From contig NZ_CP119409.1 in assembly GCF_029223885.1 (NCBI RefSeq), positions 584,001-648,000 on the forward strand: DNA of 64,000 nucleotides, given 5' to 3'. The DNA is from Pararhizobium gei (GTDB lineage Bacteria > Pseudomonadota > Alphaproteobacteria > Rhizobiales > Rhizobiaceae). Positions 1 to 9,730 of the stretch are shown one piece after another; the first letter of the stretch is position 1; every line of letters begins with the position of its first letter. A program made the position numbers and the translations under genes. The notes under the pieces were generated by a model, which worked only from the letters and a program-made list of their open reading frames with translations, was not told the origin of the DNA and ran no database searches.

Positions 1-16
1 CGCTCGCAGGTTGAAG

Positions 17-439
17 TCAGTTTGCCACTGCTGTCTTCTGTGTCGCGTGCTCTTCGCAGTTCGGTGTGCAGGACAGGACGGAACGCACTGTCTGGCGAAA
101 CACGCGGACGGTGTTGCCCTCGTCGATCGACACGAGAATACGCTCATCGACAATGGCATTGCCGTCGGCGTCGAGAATGACAAGATTGGTTGTACCAAAG
201 GAACGGCCGGTCAGAACAATGGTTTTGGAATCGGCGACCGTCGCGTCTGCCACTTCCGAATTGCCGATGATGATTTTGCTGACCGGGCGGTCGAGCTTCA
301 GCACGCGTGCATGGTTCATATACACGCTCAACATGTCCTCAGCGGCCAGAGCCGAGCCGCACACGAGGGCGGCAACGATCAGACCCATAGCGGCAGCGGC
401 CGGCAGTTTCGATACGGCGGTTTTCGTATGCGACGTCAT
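17..439 (-). CDS. Pilus assembly protein with secretin N-terminal (Pil_N) domain
   Basis: A 140-residue exported protein. Residues about 1-30 form a signal peptide (basic MTSHTK start, hydrophobic core, ALAAED cleavage region). The rest matches the N-terminal domain of type II/III and pilus secretins: the LKLDRPVSKIIIGNSEVAD stretch resembles the equivalent part of CpaC at 2599-4116, so the two are probably paralogous over this domain. There is no secretin pore domain. A C-terminal CTPNCE motif offers two cysteines. The start at 439 was preferred over an upstream ATG because an AGAGG ribosome site precedes it and the signal peptide then begins properly. It diverges from the pilin gene, so a role in Flp pilus assembly is inferred from domain and position. 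Confidence 0.8.
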   Translation of the reverse strand: MTSHTKTAVSKLPAAAAMGLIVAALVCGSALAAEDMLSVYMNHARVLKLDRPVSKIIIGNSEVADATVADSKTIVLTGRSFGTTNLVILDADGNAIVDERILVSIDEGNTVRVFRQTVRSVLSCTPNCEEHATQKTAVAN

Positions 440-746
440 TGATTGGCCTCTGCGCAATGCGGATAAGCCAGCATCGCCTGTTTTGGTGAATAAACTGTAA
501 ATTAGGACTGCAACATGATCCGGATTCACAGGGCAAGGCCGAAAGGCAGCAGTATCGCAATACATAAAATCGTCGGGACAGTCTTGACGCTGTATTTACC
601 AATCAAAAGGTTGCTGATTGTTAATATATTAGTAACCGATTTCTTTAAGCCGATTGCAATGCAGCCTGTGTAGCTTCTGCTCATCCGATCGACGGAAACA
701 GTTGGCGGAAGTGCTGAACCAACAAAACGAAGTAGGAGAAATCGCA
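440..746. promoter_or_regulatory. Divergent promoter region of pilus genes
   Basis: This 307-base AT-richer gap separates two divergent pilus genes and must carry both promoters. At 621-635 it contains TTAA, seven bases, then GTAA, one mismatch from the TTAA-N7-TTAA site of the cell-cycle regulator CtrA, which controls pilin genes in Caulobacter. The site lies about 110 bases before the pilin start. Regulation by CtrA is inferred from this near-match only. No other gene is visible in the gap. Confidence 0.4.
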
Positions 747-926
747 ATGACCAAGATTTTCGCACGTTTCATGAAAGATGAGTCCGGCGCAACCGCGATC
801 GAGTACGGCCTGATCGCCGCTCTTATCTCCGTTGCCCTGATCGCTGGCGCAACCACGCTCGGCGACGAGATCGATGCCAAGTTCACCGATCTCGGCACGA
901 CGCTGCAGGAAGCCGGCACCGAGTAA
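747..926 (+). CDS. pilA: Flp/Fap-type major pilin
   Basis: A 59-residue pilin precursor of the tight-adherence (Flp) family, the structural subunit of the pilus. The short basic leader MTKIFARFMKDESG is followed by ATAIEYGL, the Flp processing motif with the conserved Glu-Tyr pair (E19, Y20); cleavage is expected after G14 by the prepilin peptidase encoded just downstream. A hydrophobic helix follows and then a short acidic tail. The start is fixed by an AGGAGA ribosome site at 734-739. A strong terminator directly downstream separates this highly expressed gene from cpaA. It corresponds to ctpA of Agrobacterium and pilA of Caulobacter. Confidence 0.95.
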   Translation: MTKIFARFMKDESGATAIEYGLIAALISVALIAGATTLGDEIDAKFTDLGTTLQEAGTE

Positions 927-946
927 TTAATACGCAGGTAACAATC

Positions 947-974
947 AAAGCCGCCTTTGGGCGGCTTTTTTTGT
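947..974 (+). terminator. Intrinsic terminator after the pilin gene
   Basis: AAAGCCGCC, a short loop, then GGCGGCTTT followed by a T run. It sits about 20 bases after the pilin stop and would uncouple pilin transcription from the assembly genes. Confidence 0.85.
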
Positions 975-1061
975 TGCGGGGATTCCGGTCGGAGGCTTTT
1001 CCGAAAGGTTAAATCCTTTGAACTATAGTCTGGGCAAATTGTCTTCAGGTGGAAACAGGAT

Positions 1062-1568
1062 ATGGTAGAAGCAGCTATTTTCATCGTATTTCCGTTGTGC
1101 CTCGCCTTCGCGGCGATTTCCGACCTTTCCACGATGACAATCCCGAACCGTGTTTCGGCCATCCTGCTGGCCGGTTTCATCGTGATTACGCCCTTCTCGG
1201 GACTAACGCTGGCGGCTATCGGTTTACACCTTCTCGCCGGTGCGATTGTCTTTGCCGCCTGTTTTGCTCTGTTTGCTCTCAATGTGATGGGCGGTGGCGA
1301 TGCAAAGCTCCTGACGGCCAGCGCCGTGTGGTTCGGCTTGAATGCCTCGCTCTATGAATTTCTGATCTATGTATCGCTGTTCGGCGGGCTTCTGACGGTT
1401 CTCATCCTGGTACTGCGGAAGCAGGAAAACACCATTCTGGCGATGAACCTGCCGCTGCCCCGTCTTTTGTTTACGGCAAAGAAGATCCCCTACGGCGTCG
1501 CGATCGGACTCGGCGGTCTCATAGCCTATCCATCGTCGCCCCTGATGCAGATCGCGCTCGGCCACTGA
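1062..1568 (+). CDS. cpaA: Prepilin peptidase CpaA (A24 family)
   Basis: A 168-residue inner-membrane aspartyl protease expected to cleave the Flp pilin leader. Both catalytic-aspartate contexts of the A24 family are visible: D21 in AISDLSTMTIPN and D80 in MGGGDAK, the GxGD-type motif. Several hydrophobic segments span the membrane. The length is typical of the short CpaA/TadV type, which lacks the N-terminal methyltransferase domain of PilD. It is the first assembly gene of the run cpaA-tadC, with about 200 bases before cpaB. Confidence 0.93.
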   Translation: MVEAAIFIVFPLCLAFAAISDLSTMTIPNRVSAILLAGFIVITPFSGLTLAAIGLHLLAGAIVFAACFALFALNVMGGGDAKLLTASAVWFGLNASLYEFLIYVSLFGGLLTVLILVLRKQENTILAMNLPLPRLLFTAKKIPYGVAIGLGGLIAYPSSPLMQIALGH

Positions 1569-1673
1569 TTCGCGACCCCTGCTTTAACTTTTCCGTCCCA
1601 TTCTGATCCGAAACTGCGGCCTGACGCCTTGTTTCAGGTCACCTCCGTGTCCCGACATGACGCAAATAGTCCG

Positions 1674-1681
1674 TTAACCAT
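1674..1681 (+). promoter_or_regulatory. CtrA-type TTAACCAT site before cpaB
   Basis: An exact TTAACCAT octamer, the half-site associated with CtrA in alphaproteobacteria, lies 84 bases before the cpaB start in a 196-base gap between cpaA and cpaB. A second GTTAAC follows about 20 bases downstream. Together with the site before the pilin gene this suggests shared control, but it is motif evidence only. Confidence 0.3.
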
Positions 1682-1764
1682 GCATGTAAGCATTCTGTTA
1701 ACTATAATTACACCATTACGGATCATTCTGTACTCAGCATATTTTGGGACTTCAGGGACAGATC

Positions 1765-2577
1765 ATGAAACCGGTGCGCGTTATTATTCTGGCGGTTGCC
1801 GTTGTATCGGCCGGACTGGCTGGCTTTCTTGCTCTCAAGCTTGCGGGCGGACGGCCGATGAGCCTGGCGGAACCCGTCGTCGAGCGTGAGCCGACGATAA
1901 ATGTCCTCGTCGCCAGCAAGAGTCTTCCTGTGGGTTCACGGCTCGGCGCCGATGATCTTCACTGGGTATCCTGGCCGAAGGACGGTGTCGTCGAGGGATT
2001 TATCACCGAAGAACTGAGGCCAAGCGCCGTCGCCGATCTTCAGGGCGTCGTCGTCCGTTTGCCTATCTTCAATGGCGAACCGGTGAGATCGGAAAAAATC
2101 GCCGACTCGTCGAGCCGCGTCATGTCCGCGCTGCTGCCAGCCGGTAAGCGGGCCGTTGCGACGGAAATCACGGTCGCGACCGGCGCAGGTGGCTTCATTC
2201 TTCCCAACGACCGCGTTGACGTCATCATGGTCCGCAAAACCGATGCCGGCTCGTTCCTGACGGAAACGGTTCTGAGCAACGTACGCGTGCTCGCCATCGA
2301 TCAGCAGATCGAGGAAAAGGAAGACGGCTCCAAGTCTGTGGTCGGCGCGACCGCGACACTTGAGCTGACACCGGACCAATCCAAAGTGATGACGGTGGCG
2401 CAGCAGATGGCCGAAAGCCTGTCGCTGGCGCTGCGCAGCGTCGCCGATGCGCAGGAGCCGGACACGAGTGCTGCGGATTATCTTCTGAGCGGTGATGGCC
2501 GTCCATCCATCCAGATCATCAAATCGGGTTCCATCGTCAAAGGCGATGACAGCTCATCCATGAACGAAACCAGATAA
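1765..2577 (+). CDS. cpaB: Flp pilus assembly protein CpaB (RcpC)
   Basis: A 270-residue protein with an N-terminal membrane anchor or signal segment (KPVRVIILAVAVVSAGLAGF), then a SAF-type domain (about residues 45-110, with the SLPVGSRLGADDLHWVSWP stretch) and a C-terminal CpaB/RcpC region. In the family it acts in the periplasm with the secretin CpaC. The start at 1765 follows an AGGGA ribosome site. The next gene begins immediately after or within a few bases of the stop, so the two are translationally close. Confidence 0.92.
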   Translation: MKPVRVIILAVAVVSAGLAGFLALKLAGGRPMSLAEPVVEREPTINVLVASKSLPVGSRLGADDLHWVSWPKDGVVEGFITEELRPSAVADLQGVVVRLPIFNGEPVRSEKIADSSSRVMSALLPAGKRAVATEITVATGAGGFILPNDRVDVIMVRKTDAGSFLTETVLSNVRVLAIDQQIEEKEDGSKSVVGATATLELTPDQSKVMTVAQQMAESLSLALRSVADAQEPDTSAADYLLSGDGRPSIQIIKSGSIVKGDDSSSMNETR

Positions 2578-2598
2578 GTGCGTGAGCGGGAGCGGAAC

Positions 2599-4116
2599 GT
2601 GAACCGGGTCGGAAAAAAATTTCGGAGCAGTGTTGCGGGCGGGCTGGCCTTTTGCCTGGCTTTTTCCGGCTTTCCCGCCGGGCCGCTGACTGCAGAGGCT
2701 GCCTCACAGTCGCTCGTGCGCATCGCCGAAAGCGGGCCGGGCGTCAAGAAGACCATCAAACTGGGGCTGAACAAGGCTGTCGTCATCGATTTGCCGACAG
2801 ATGCCCACGACATTCTGGTTGCCGACCCCTCGCTCGCCGATGCCGTGACCCGCACATCGCGCCGCATCTATCTGTTCGGGAAAAAGGTCGGCCAGACGAA
2901 CATCTTCGTCTTCGGCCCGAGCGGCGAAGAAATCGTCAGTCTCGATCTCGAAATCGAGCGGGACATCGCGAACCTGCAAGCCAATCTGCGGCGTTTCCTG
3001 CCCGATTCAGATATTACCGTCGAAATCATTTCCGACAATATCGTGCTGACGGGAACAGTGCGCACGCCGCTCGATTCGACGCGGGTCGAAGATCTCGCCC
3101 GCGCCTTCATCAAGGGCGGTGAAGCAACCACGCGCGACATCACGGCCCAGGGCACCAATGGCGATGCCGACATCTTCGCTGAAGACCGGCAACAGTCGCA
3201 GATCGTCAATCTTCTGAAGATCGACGGTGAAGATCAGGTCATGCTCAAGGTCACGGTCGCGGAAGTCTCGCGCCAGGTTCTGAAGCAGCTCGGGTTCAGC
3301 GGCTCCATTACAAGCGGCAGCAGCGGCGATGGCATCCTCTTCCGCAATCCGGCCAATCTCGGCAACGCGGTCAACGCCTTCGCGTCCAAGTTCACCGGGC
3401 AGATCGGCTCCGGAACGTTGGGCTTCTCGAGCTATCTGAACGCCATGGAGCAGGCGGGTGTCATGCGCACGCTGGCCGAACCGAGCCTGACTGCGATTTC
3501 CGGCAAGAAGGCAAGCTTCTCGGTCGGCGGCGAATACCGTCTGCCCTCCCGTCAGGAGATCGACGAGGAAGGTCTGACCCGAGAGGTCGAAACCGTCGAA
3601 TATGGCATCGGTCTGGATTTCACGCCGGTCGTTCTCGGTCCGGGCCGAATCAGTCTGGAGATCGCCACGGAAGTCTCCGAGCCCACCTTCGAAAGCTCCG
3701 TCGTCAATGCTAACGACATCCGCATACCCGGCCAGACCTATATGTCGATCCGTCGCCGCAAGGCCTCGACCAGTGTCGAACTGCCCTCCGGCGGTTCCAT
3801 CGTCATCGGCGGCCTGGTCCAGGACAATGTCCGTCAGGCCATGTCCGGCTTGCCCGGCGTTTCCAAGATCCCGATCTTCGGCGCCCTGTTCCGCTCCAAG
3901 GATTTCGTGCGCAACGAAACCGAACTGGTCATCATCGCCACGCCTTATCTTGTGAAGCCGGTCGCCCGGGGCGAGCTTTCCCGTCCCGACGACAATTTCA
4001 ATCCGACGGATGATTTGTCGAGCGCATTTCTGGGGGAGGTCAACCGTATCTACGGCAACCGGCAGGCCGCGCCCACCGGCGCGTACCACGGCAATGTCGG
4101 CTTCATCTACAAATAG
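2599..4116 (+). CDS. cpaC: Flp pilus secretin CpaC
   Basis: About 505 residues: a signal peptide (FCLAFSGFPAGPLTAEA), a Pil_N domain (about residues 40-125), a BON-like region, and a C-terminal secretin domain with the typical late motif VPSGGSIVIGGL-like run (here ELPSGGSIVIGGLVQD) and GVSKIPIFGALFRSKDF. It should form the outer-membrane pore for the pilus. Two in-frame GTG starts are possible: 2578, touching the cpaB stop, and 2599. The later one is chosen because GGGAGCGG precedes it and the signal peptide is then of normal length. Confidence 0.93.
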   Translation: MNRVGKKFRSSVAGGLAFCLAFSGFPAGPLTAEAASQSLVRIAESGPGVKKTIKLGLNKAVVIDLPTDAHDILVADPSLADAVTRTSRRIYLFGKKVGQTNIFVFGPSGEEIVSLDLEIERDIANLQANLRRFLPDSDITVEIISDNIVLTGTVRTPLDSTRVEDLARAFIKGGEATTRDITAQGTNGDADIFAEDRQQSQIVNLLKIDGEDQVMLKVTVAEVSRQVLKQLGFSGSITSGSSGDGILFRNPANLGNAVNAFASKFTGQIGSGTLGFSSYLNAMEQAGVMRTLAEPSLTAISGKKASFSVGGEYRLPSRQEIDEEGLTREVETVEYGIGLDFTPVVLGPGRISLEIATEVSEPTFESSVVNANDIRIPGQTYMSIRRRKASTSVELPSGGSIVIGGLVQDNVRQAMSGLPGVSKIPIFGALFRSKDFVRNETELVIIATPYLVKPVARGELSRPDDNFNPTDDLSSAFLGEVNRIYGNRQAAPTGAYHGNVGFIYK

Positions 4117-4172
4117 GCGGAATGGACATGCCGGACACGATGATTCTGAACCGCAATATCAAGGGACACTCC

Positions 4173-4877
4173 ATGCGGCCACATAGTTTTTTCAGACAGG
4201 TCCGGAGCGTAAAGCTGCTGGCAGTCTGCGCCCTTCTGGCCGCTGGCACCGTCCTTGGCGGCTGCGCCAATCGCGACGGCATGTCGACGGGCGCGCTGCC
4301 CGACGACTACCGCACCCGCCATCCCATCGTGATTGCGGAAGCGGAACACGTGATCGACGTGCCGATCGCCTCAAGCGACAGGCGGTTGACGCAAGGGGCG
4401 CGCGAAGTGATCCGCGGTTTTGCTTCGGGCTACAACAGTTCGGCTACCGGAACCGTGCAGATCCTGGTGCCGGTCGGCTCGGTGAATTCCGGAGCGGCTT
4501 CGGTGCTGCGCAGGGAAATCCGCGGCGTTCTGGTCGGGGCGGGCATTCCGGCGACACGGCTTGTCGAGGCGAGCTACCAGGCCGGCGGTGGCGATGCAGC
4601 GCCCATCCGTCTCAGCTATACGGCGATCACGGCAAAGACCGAACCCTGCGGCAACTGGCCCAAGGATCTCGTTGCCAATACGACCGACAACAAGAACTAC
4701 GACAATTTCGGCTGCGCCAGCCAGGCCAATCTGGCGGCACAGATCGCCAATCCGATGGATCTGCTCGGCCCGCGCGCCATGTCGCCGATCGATGCGGTGC
4801 AGCGCGGCGAAGTTATCAAGGACTATCGCGGAATATCGTCCGATACGGGCGGCGGCACGACGATCAACTTCAACTGA
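4173..4877 (+). CDS. cpaD: Pilus assembly lipoprotein CpaD
   Basis: A 234-residue protein of the CpaD family, which helps place or stabilise the CpaC secretin. The N-terminus is a lipoprotein signal ending in the lipobox LGGC (cysteine near residue 32), so the mature protein is probably attached to a membrane on the periplasmic side. The central OmpA-like region and the C-terminal CANPMDLLGPR-like motif (here IANPMDLLGPRAM) are family hallmarks. An in-frame ATG exists at 4122, but the start at 4173 follows AAGGGA and gives a normal signal peptide. Confidence 0.9.
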   Translation: MRPHSFFRQVRSVKLLAVCALLAAGTVLGGCANRDGMSTGALPDDYRTRHPIVIAEAEHVIDVPIASSDRRLTQGAREVIRGFASGYNSSATGTVQILVPVGSVNSGAASVLRREIRGVLVGAGIPATRLVEASYQAGGGDAAPIRLSYTAITAKTEPCGNWPKDLVANTTDNKNYDNFGCASQANLAAQIANPMDLLGPRAMSPIDAVQRGEVIKDYRGISSDTGGGTTINFN

Positions 4878-4905
4878 CACGCGCGCATTTGACGGGATAG
4901 GGACG

Positions 4906-6195
4906 ATGAGCACGATTGATTATAAGATAGAGACCGCATCCGGCGAGCCGGATGGTCCCGTCGATGCGGTTCGGGCAAGCGAGGTCGATCACCTGCGTCC
5001 GCTGCCGCGCATTTCGGTTCATGCCTTTTGCGAGACGGAAACGCTGCTGCGGACCATGGAGCGCTGCGGCCAGGACCGGCGCATGAACAAGGTGAGCCTG
5101 CGGATCAACAGCGGCTCGATTGCCGCCGCCGCCAATATGTTTTCCACGACGCCAACGCCGAACCTCATCATTCTCGAAACCTCGACAGAGCCGCGCCATC
5201 TGATGGCTGAACTGGCGCCGCTTGCCGGCGTCTGCGATCCCAGCACCAAGGTTGTGATCATTGGCCGCTTTAACGACATTCCGCTCTACCGGGAACTGAT
5301 CCGCAACGGGATTTCCGAATATATTGTGGCCCCGGTCACCATGTCCGATATTCTGGGCACGATCTCGGCCATTTTCGTCGATCCGGAAGCCGAGCCGCTC
5401 GGCCGCAGCATCGCCTTCATCGGTGCCAAGGGCGGCGCCGGCGCCTCGACGCTGGCGCACAACTGCGCCTGGGGTATCTCCAACCTGTTCTCCACCGAAG
5501 TCGTTCTGGCGGATCTCGACCTTCCCTATGGCACTGCCAATATCAATTTCGATCAGGACCCCCCGACGGGCATTTCCGAAGCGGTCTTCGCGCCAGAGCG
5601 TCTTGATGAGGTGTTTCTGGACAGGCTGCTAACAAAATGTTCGGAGCATCTGTCCCTGCTGGCGGCGCCCTCCATGCTCGACCGCGCCTATGATTTCGAT
5701 GCGACGGCGTTTCAGCCGCTGATGGAGCTTCTCCTGCGCAATGCGCCGGTATCGGTGCTCGACGTGCCGCATCTCTGGTCGGAGTGGACGCGAACCGTTC
5801 TCTCGGAAGCCGATGAGGTGGTGATTGTCGCGGTGCCCGATCTCGCCAATCTGCGCAATGCCAAGAACCTCTTCGACAGTCTGAAAAAGATCCGTCCGAA
5901 CGACAAGGTGCCGCATCTGGTGCTCAATCAGGTCGGGATGCCGAAGCGGCCGGAAATCACCCCTGCGGATTTCTGCAATTCTCTCGAAATTGAGCCGGTG
6001 GCCATCATTCCTTTCGATGCGTCGCTGTTTGGCAACGCCGCCAACAGCGGCCGCATGATCGGCGAAATCGACAAGAAGGCGCCGACTGCGGAAATAATGT
6101 CGCAACTCGCTCATCTGCTGACCGGCCGGGTGACGGCCAAGAAGGCCAAAAAGGGCGGCCTCGGCAAGGTGCTCGGAATACTTGGCCGCAAATAG
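4906..6195 (+). CDS. cpaE: Pilus localisation ATPase CpaE
   Basis: A 429-residue cytoplasmic protein. The N-terminal half (about residues 40-165) resembles a degenerate receiver domain. The C-terminal half is a MinD/ParA-type ATPase with the deviant Walker A GAKGGAGAST near residues 172-181 and VVLADLDLPYG as a Walker A' region. CpaE proteins position the pilus machinery at the pole in Caulobacter. It is preceded by GGGATAGGGACG and lies 28 bases after cpaD. The tail ends in a lysine-rich stretch. Confidence 0.92.
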   Translation: MSTIDYKIETASGEPDGPVDAVRASEVDHLRPLPRISVHAFCETETLLRTMERCGQDRRMNKVSLRINSGSIAAAANMFSTTPTPNLIILETSTEPRHLMAELAPLAGVCDPSTKVVIIGRFNDIPLYRELIRNGISEYIVAPVTMSDILGTISAIFVDPEAEPLGRSIAFIGAKGGAGASTLAHNCAWGISNLFSTEVVLADLDLPYGTANINFDQDPPTGISEAVFAPERLDEVFLDRLLTKCSEHLSLLAAPSMLDRAYDFDATAFQPLMELLLRNAPVSVLDVPHLWSEWTRTVLSEADEVVIVAVPDLANLRNAKNLFDSLKKIRPNDKVPHLVLNQVGMPKRPEITPADFCNSLEIEPVAIIPFDASLFGNAANSGRMIGEIDKKAPTAEIMSQLAHLLTGRVTAKKAKKGGLGKVLGILGRK

Positions 6196-6223
6196 CTGAC
6201 AGACCAGGAATCGGAAAAAGAGC

Positions 6224-7696
6224 ATGTTTGGTAAAAGAGGAAACGACGGCGTCGGAAAGGGCAGCGTAATCAGCCCCGCCGTCCAGCCGCGCGCGCACGC
6301 CGCCACGGCTCTTGCCGAGGCCGAGAGACCGACGACGCCGGTCATTGCCGAACCCGTGCGTGAAACGGCCCCCGTCCAGCGGGCTGTTCCGCCGCCGCCC
6401 CGCAAAAAAACCGCCCGGACGGAAGACTACTACGACACCAAGAGCCAGGTGTTTTCCGCGCTCATCGACACGATCGATCTGTCGCAGCTCGCCAAGCTCG
6501 ACACCGAGAGCGCACGCGAAGAAATTCGCGATATCGTCAACGACATCATAACGATCAAGAATTTCGCGATGTCGATCTCCGAGCAGGAGGAACTGCTTGA
6601 GGATATTTGCAACGATGTTCTGGGATACGGCCCGCTGGAGCCTCTGCTCGCGCGCGACGACATTGCCGACATCATGGTCAACGGGGCCGGCCAGACCTTC
6701 ATCGAAGTCGGCGGCAAGACAATCGAATCCGAGGTCCGCTTCCGCGACAACGCGCAGCTCTTGTCGATCTGCCAGCGCATCGTCTCTCAGGTCGGCCGCC
6801 GCGTCGACGAATCCTCGCCGATCTGCGACGCGCGTCTTCCCGATGGATCGCGTGTCAACGTCATTGCCCCGCCGCTTGCCATCGACGGCACGGCCCTGAC
6901 GATCCGCAAGTTCAAGAAGGACAAGCTGAAGCTCGACCAGCTGGTGAAATTCGGAGCGATCACGCCTGAAGGCGCGACCCTGCTGCAGATCATCGGCCGT
7001 GTCCGCTGTAACGTCGTCATTTCCGGCGGCACGGGCTCCGGCAAGACGACGCTCCTGAACTGCCTGACCGCCTATATCGATCTCGATGAGCGTGTGATCA
7101 CCTGCGAAGACACGGCGGAACTGCAACTGCAGCAGCCGCATGTGGTGCGCCTGGAAACGCGTCCACCCAATATCGAAGGCGAAGGCGAGATCACCATGCG
7201 CGATCTCATCAAGAACTGCCTGCGCATGCGGCCCGAACGCATCATCGTCGGCGAAGTCCGCGGACCGGAGGTCTTCGATCTTCTGCAGGCGATGAACACC
7301 GGTCACGACGGGTCGATGGGTACGATCCACTCCAACACGCCGCGCGAATGCCTGAGCCGAATGGAATCGATGATCGCCATGGGCGGCTTCACGCTGCCGG
7401 CCAAGACGGTTCGCGAGATCATTTCCGGTTCCATCGACATCATCATCCAGGCCGCCCGCCTTCGCGACGGTTCTCGCCGCATCACCCACATCACCGAAGT
7501 CATCGGGATGGAAGGCGACGTCATCATCACGCAGGATCTGATGCGCTACGAAATCGAGGGCGAGGACGCGAACGGCAAGATTATCGGCCGTCACAAATCG
7601 ACCGGCATCGGCCGTCCGCATTTCTGGGACAGAGCCCGCTATTTCAACGAGGACAAGCGCCTTGCGGCAACGCTGGACGCGATGGACAAGGACTGA
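6224..7696 (+). CDS. cpaF: Flp pilus assembly ATPase CpaF (TadA)
   Basis: A 490-residue secretion ATPase of the VirB11/PulE family that powers pilus assembly on the cytoplasmic face. The first ~60 residues are basic, proline-rich and low complexity. The Walker [10 protein letters not shown] lies near residues 268-276, followed by the Asp box ([11 protein letters not shown]), the Walker B region ([11 protein letters not shown]) and the His box ([12 protein letters not shown]). Length is normal for TadA/CpaF. Nine bases separate its stop from tadB. Confidence 0.96.
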   Translation: MFGKRGNDGVGKGSVISPAVQPRAHAATALAEAERPTTPVIAEPVRETAPVQRAVPPPPRKKTARTEDYYDTKSQVFSALIDTIDLSQLAKLDTESAREEIRDIVNDIITIKNFAMSISEQEELLEDICNDVLGYGPLEPLLARDDIADIMVNGAGQTFIEVGGKTIESEVRFRDNAQLLSICQRIVSQVGRRVDESSPICDARLPDGSRVNVIAPPLAIDGTALTIRKFKKDKLKLDQLVKFGAITPEGATLLQIIGRVRCNVVISGGTGSGKTTLLNCLTAYIDLDERVITCEDTAELQLQQPHVVRLETRPPNIEGEGEITMRDLIKNCLRMRPERIIVGEVRGPEVFDLLQAMNTGHDGSMGTIHSNTPRECLSRMESMIAMGGFTLPAKTVREIISGSIDIIIQAARLRDGSRRITHITEVIGMEGDVIITQDLMRYEIEGEDANGKIIGRHKSTGIGRPHFWDRARYFNEDKRLAATLDAMDKD

Positions 7697-7704
7697 GCGG
7701 ATAC

Positions 7705-8715
7705 ATGTTCGGCATAGACATCACGATTCTCGCAATTGTCGGCCTTGTGGCTCTCGCAACGGCCGGTCTTGCCTATGGTGTCCTGTTCACGCGCATCGAG
7801 ACGCAAAAGAAGGCGGAAAGCCGTATCCGCAGGGTGAAAACTGCCGAAACCGACAGAGTCAGTGTCAAAGCCGCGCGTGATCGCGTCAACGAGATGTCAA
7901 AACGCCGCAAATCCGTACAGGATTCGCTCAGGGATCTCGAGAAGAAGCAAAAAGAAAAATCGGTGAAGGCCAAGCCGTCGATGAAGATCCGGCTGATGCA
8001 GGCCGGGCTGAAACTGTCGGTGCCGCAATTTTATATCGCCGGCCTGCTGTTCGGCGTTGCTGTGTCGTTTCTGGCCTTGATTGCCGGCGCCAAGCTTCCG
8101 GTGGTCGGCGGTATTTTCCTGATCGGTTCGGCAGGGTTTCCGCGGTGGTGCGTCAATTTCCTGATCAATCGCCGATGCAAGGCATTTCTGAACGAATTTC
8201 CGAATGCGCTCGACGTCATGGTGCGATCGATTAAATCCGGTTTGCCGCTCAACGACGCCATACGGCTGATCGCGAATGACGGACAGGAGCCCGTGAAAAC
8301 GGAGTTCCGGCGGATTATCGAATCACAACAGGTCGGCATCAACATTCCCGAGGCTTGTGCCCGTATGGTCAACAGCATCCCGCTGCCCGAAGTCAATTTC
8401 TTCGCCATCGTCATTGCCATCCAGGCGCAGGCCGGCGGCAACTTGTCCGAAGCGCTCGGAAATCTCGGCAAGGTGCTGCGCGAACGCAAGAAAATGAAGG
8501 CCAAGATTCAGGCATTGTCCATGGAAGCGAAGGCGTCGGCCTGCATTATCGGCGCCTTGCCCTTCATCGTCGCGCTCTTGGTTTACATGACCTCGCCTGA
8601 CTACATGATGATTCTCTTCACCGATCCGCGCGGGCACCTCATCATGGGTGCTTCCGCGGTGTGGATGAGCATCGGCATCTGGGTGATGCGCAATATGATC
8701 AACTTCGACATCTAG
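7705..8715 (+). CDS. tadB: Flp pilus inner-membrane platform protein TadB
   Basis: A 336-residue type II secretion F-domain protein. One membrane segment at residues about 4-27 is followed by a charged, coiled-coil-like lysine-rich linker (about 30-90), a second membrane region (about 113-150), the F domain with the conserved FPNALDVMVRSIKSGLPL motif, and C-terminal membrane segments. With TadC it forms the platform that CpaF acts on. The start at 7705 avoids overlap with cpaF and starts a membrane segment. Confidence 0.92.
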   Translation: MFGIDITILAIVGLVALATAGLAYGVLFTRIETQKKAESRIRRVKTAETDRVSVKAARDRVNEMSKRRKSVQDSLRDLEKKQKEKSVKAKPSMKIRLMQAGLKLSVPQFYIAGLLFGVAVSFLALIAGAKLPVVGGIFLIGSAGFPRWCVNFLINRRCKAFLNEFPNALDVMVRSIKSGLPLNDAIRLIANDGQEPVKTEFRRIIESQQVGINIPEACARMVNSIPLPEVNFFAIVIAIQAQAGGNLSEALGNLGKVLRERKKMKAKIQALSMEAKASACIIGALPFIVALLVYMTSPDYMMILFTDPRGHLIMGASAVWMSIGIWVMRNMINFDI

Positions 8716-8726
8716 GAGCATCCGGC

Positions 8727-9713
8727 ATGAGCGAAGGTTTGATCAATTCACTGATGGATCCCAATATCATTGTCGCCTTTCTGGTGGCGGTGGCTGTGCT
8801 GGCGACCTTCTATTCGCTGGCGGTGCCCTTTTTCGAGAGGGGAGATCTCGAAAAGCGGATGAAATCCGTGGCAACCGAGCGCGAGCAGATCCGCGCCCGC
8901 GAGCGCGCCCGGTTGAACGCCGAGACAGCGAACAGCAAGGCCTCGCTTCGCGCGCAGCACAATACTTCGGTTCGGCAGATCGTCGAGCGGCTGAACCTAC
9001 GTCGGGCGCTTGTCGACGACAAGACCGTCAACCGGTTGAAGTCAGCCGGTTACAGATCGCAGAACGCCTTGAACATGTTTCTGGTCGCCCGCTTCAGTCT
9101 GCCCTTCCTGTTTCTGGCCGTCGCGATAATCTATGTTTTCGTTCTCGGAAATTTCAGCGAGAAGCCGTTGGCGATGCGGCTGCTGATCGTTGTCGGCGGG
9201 GCCTATCTCGGTTTTTATGCGCCGAACATTTTCATTTCCAATGCGGTATCCAAGCGGCAGCTTTCGATCCGCAGAGCCTGGCCTGATGCGCTCGATCTTC
9301 TTCTGATCTGCGTGGAGTCCGGCGTCTCCATGGAACTGGCCCTACGGCGCGTCGCAGACGAGATTGCCGCCCAGTCTCCGCCTCTGGCGGAAGAACTTGT
9401 GCTGACGGTTGCCGAATTGTCGTTTCTCCCCGACCGGCGTGTCGCCCTGGAAAATCTTGGCATCCGAACAGGCTTGGACGACGTCAAGGCGGTTATGCAG
9501 GCTCTAATTCAGGCCGACCGTTACGGCACGCCGATCGCACAGGCGTTGCGCGTCCTTGCTCAGGAAAGCCGCGACCAGCGGATGAACGAAGCTGAGAAGA
9601 AGGCAGCGGCGCTGCCGCCGAAGCTGACCGTGCCGATGATCCTTTTCTTCCTGCCGGTTCTGATCGCCGTCATCCTTGGCCCGGCCGGCATTCAGGTTTC
9701 CGACAAGTTCTAG
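8727..9713 (+). CDS. tadC: Flp pilus inner-membrane platform protein TadC
   Basis: A 328-residue protein with a membrane segment at about residues 11-35, a charged linker rich in Arg/Glu, two central membrane segments, the F-domain motif WPDALDLLLICVESGVSMELAL and C-terminal membrane segments. It partners TadB. It begins 11 bases after tadB, preceded by TAGGAGCATCCGGC. It is the last plus-strand gene of the pilus run; tadE, tadF and tadG do not follow it as in some other tad loci. Confidence 0.92.
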   Translation: MSEGLINSLMDPNIIVAFLVAVAVLATFYSLAVPFFERGDLEKRMKSVATEREQIRARERARLNAETANSKASLRAQHNTSVRQIVERLNLRRALVDDKTVNRLKSAGYRSQNALNMFLVARFSLPFLFLAVAIIYVFVLGNFSEKPLAMRLLIVVGGAYLGFYAPNIFISNAVSKRQLSIRRAWPDALDLLLICVESGVSMELALRRVADEIAAQSPPLAEELVLTVAELSFLPDRRVALENLGIRTGLDDVKAVMQALIQADRYGTPIAQALRVLAQESRDQRMNEAEKKAAALPPKLTVPMILFFLPVLIAVILGPAGIQVSDKF

Positions 9714-9730
9714 GCGCAAGCGCACAAGAG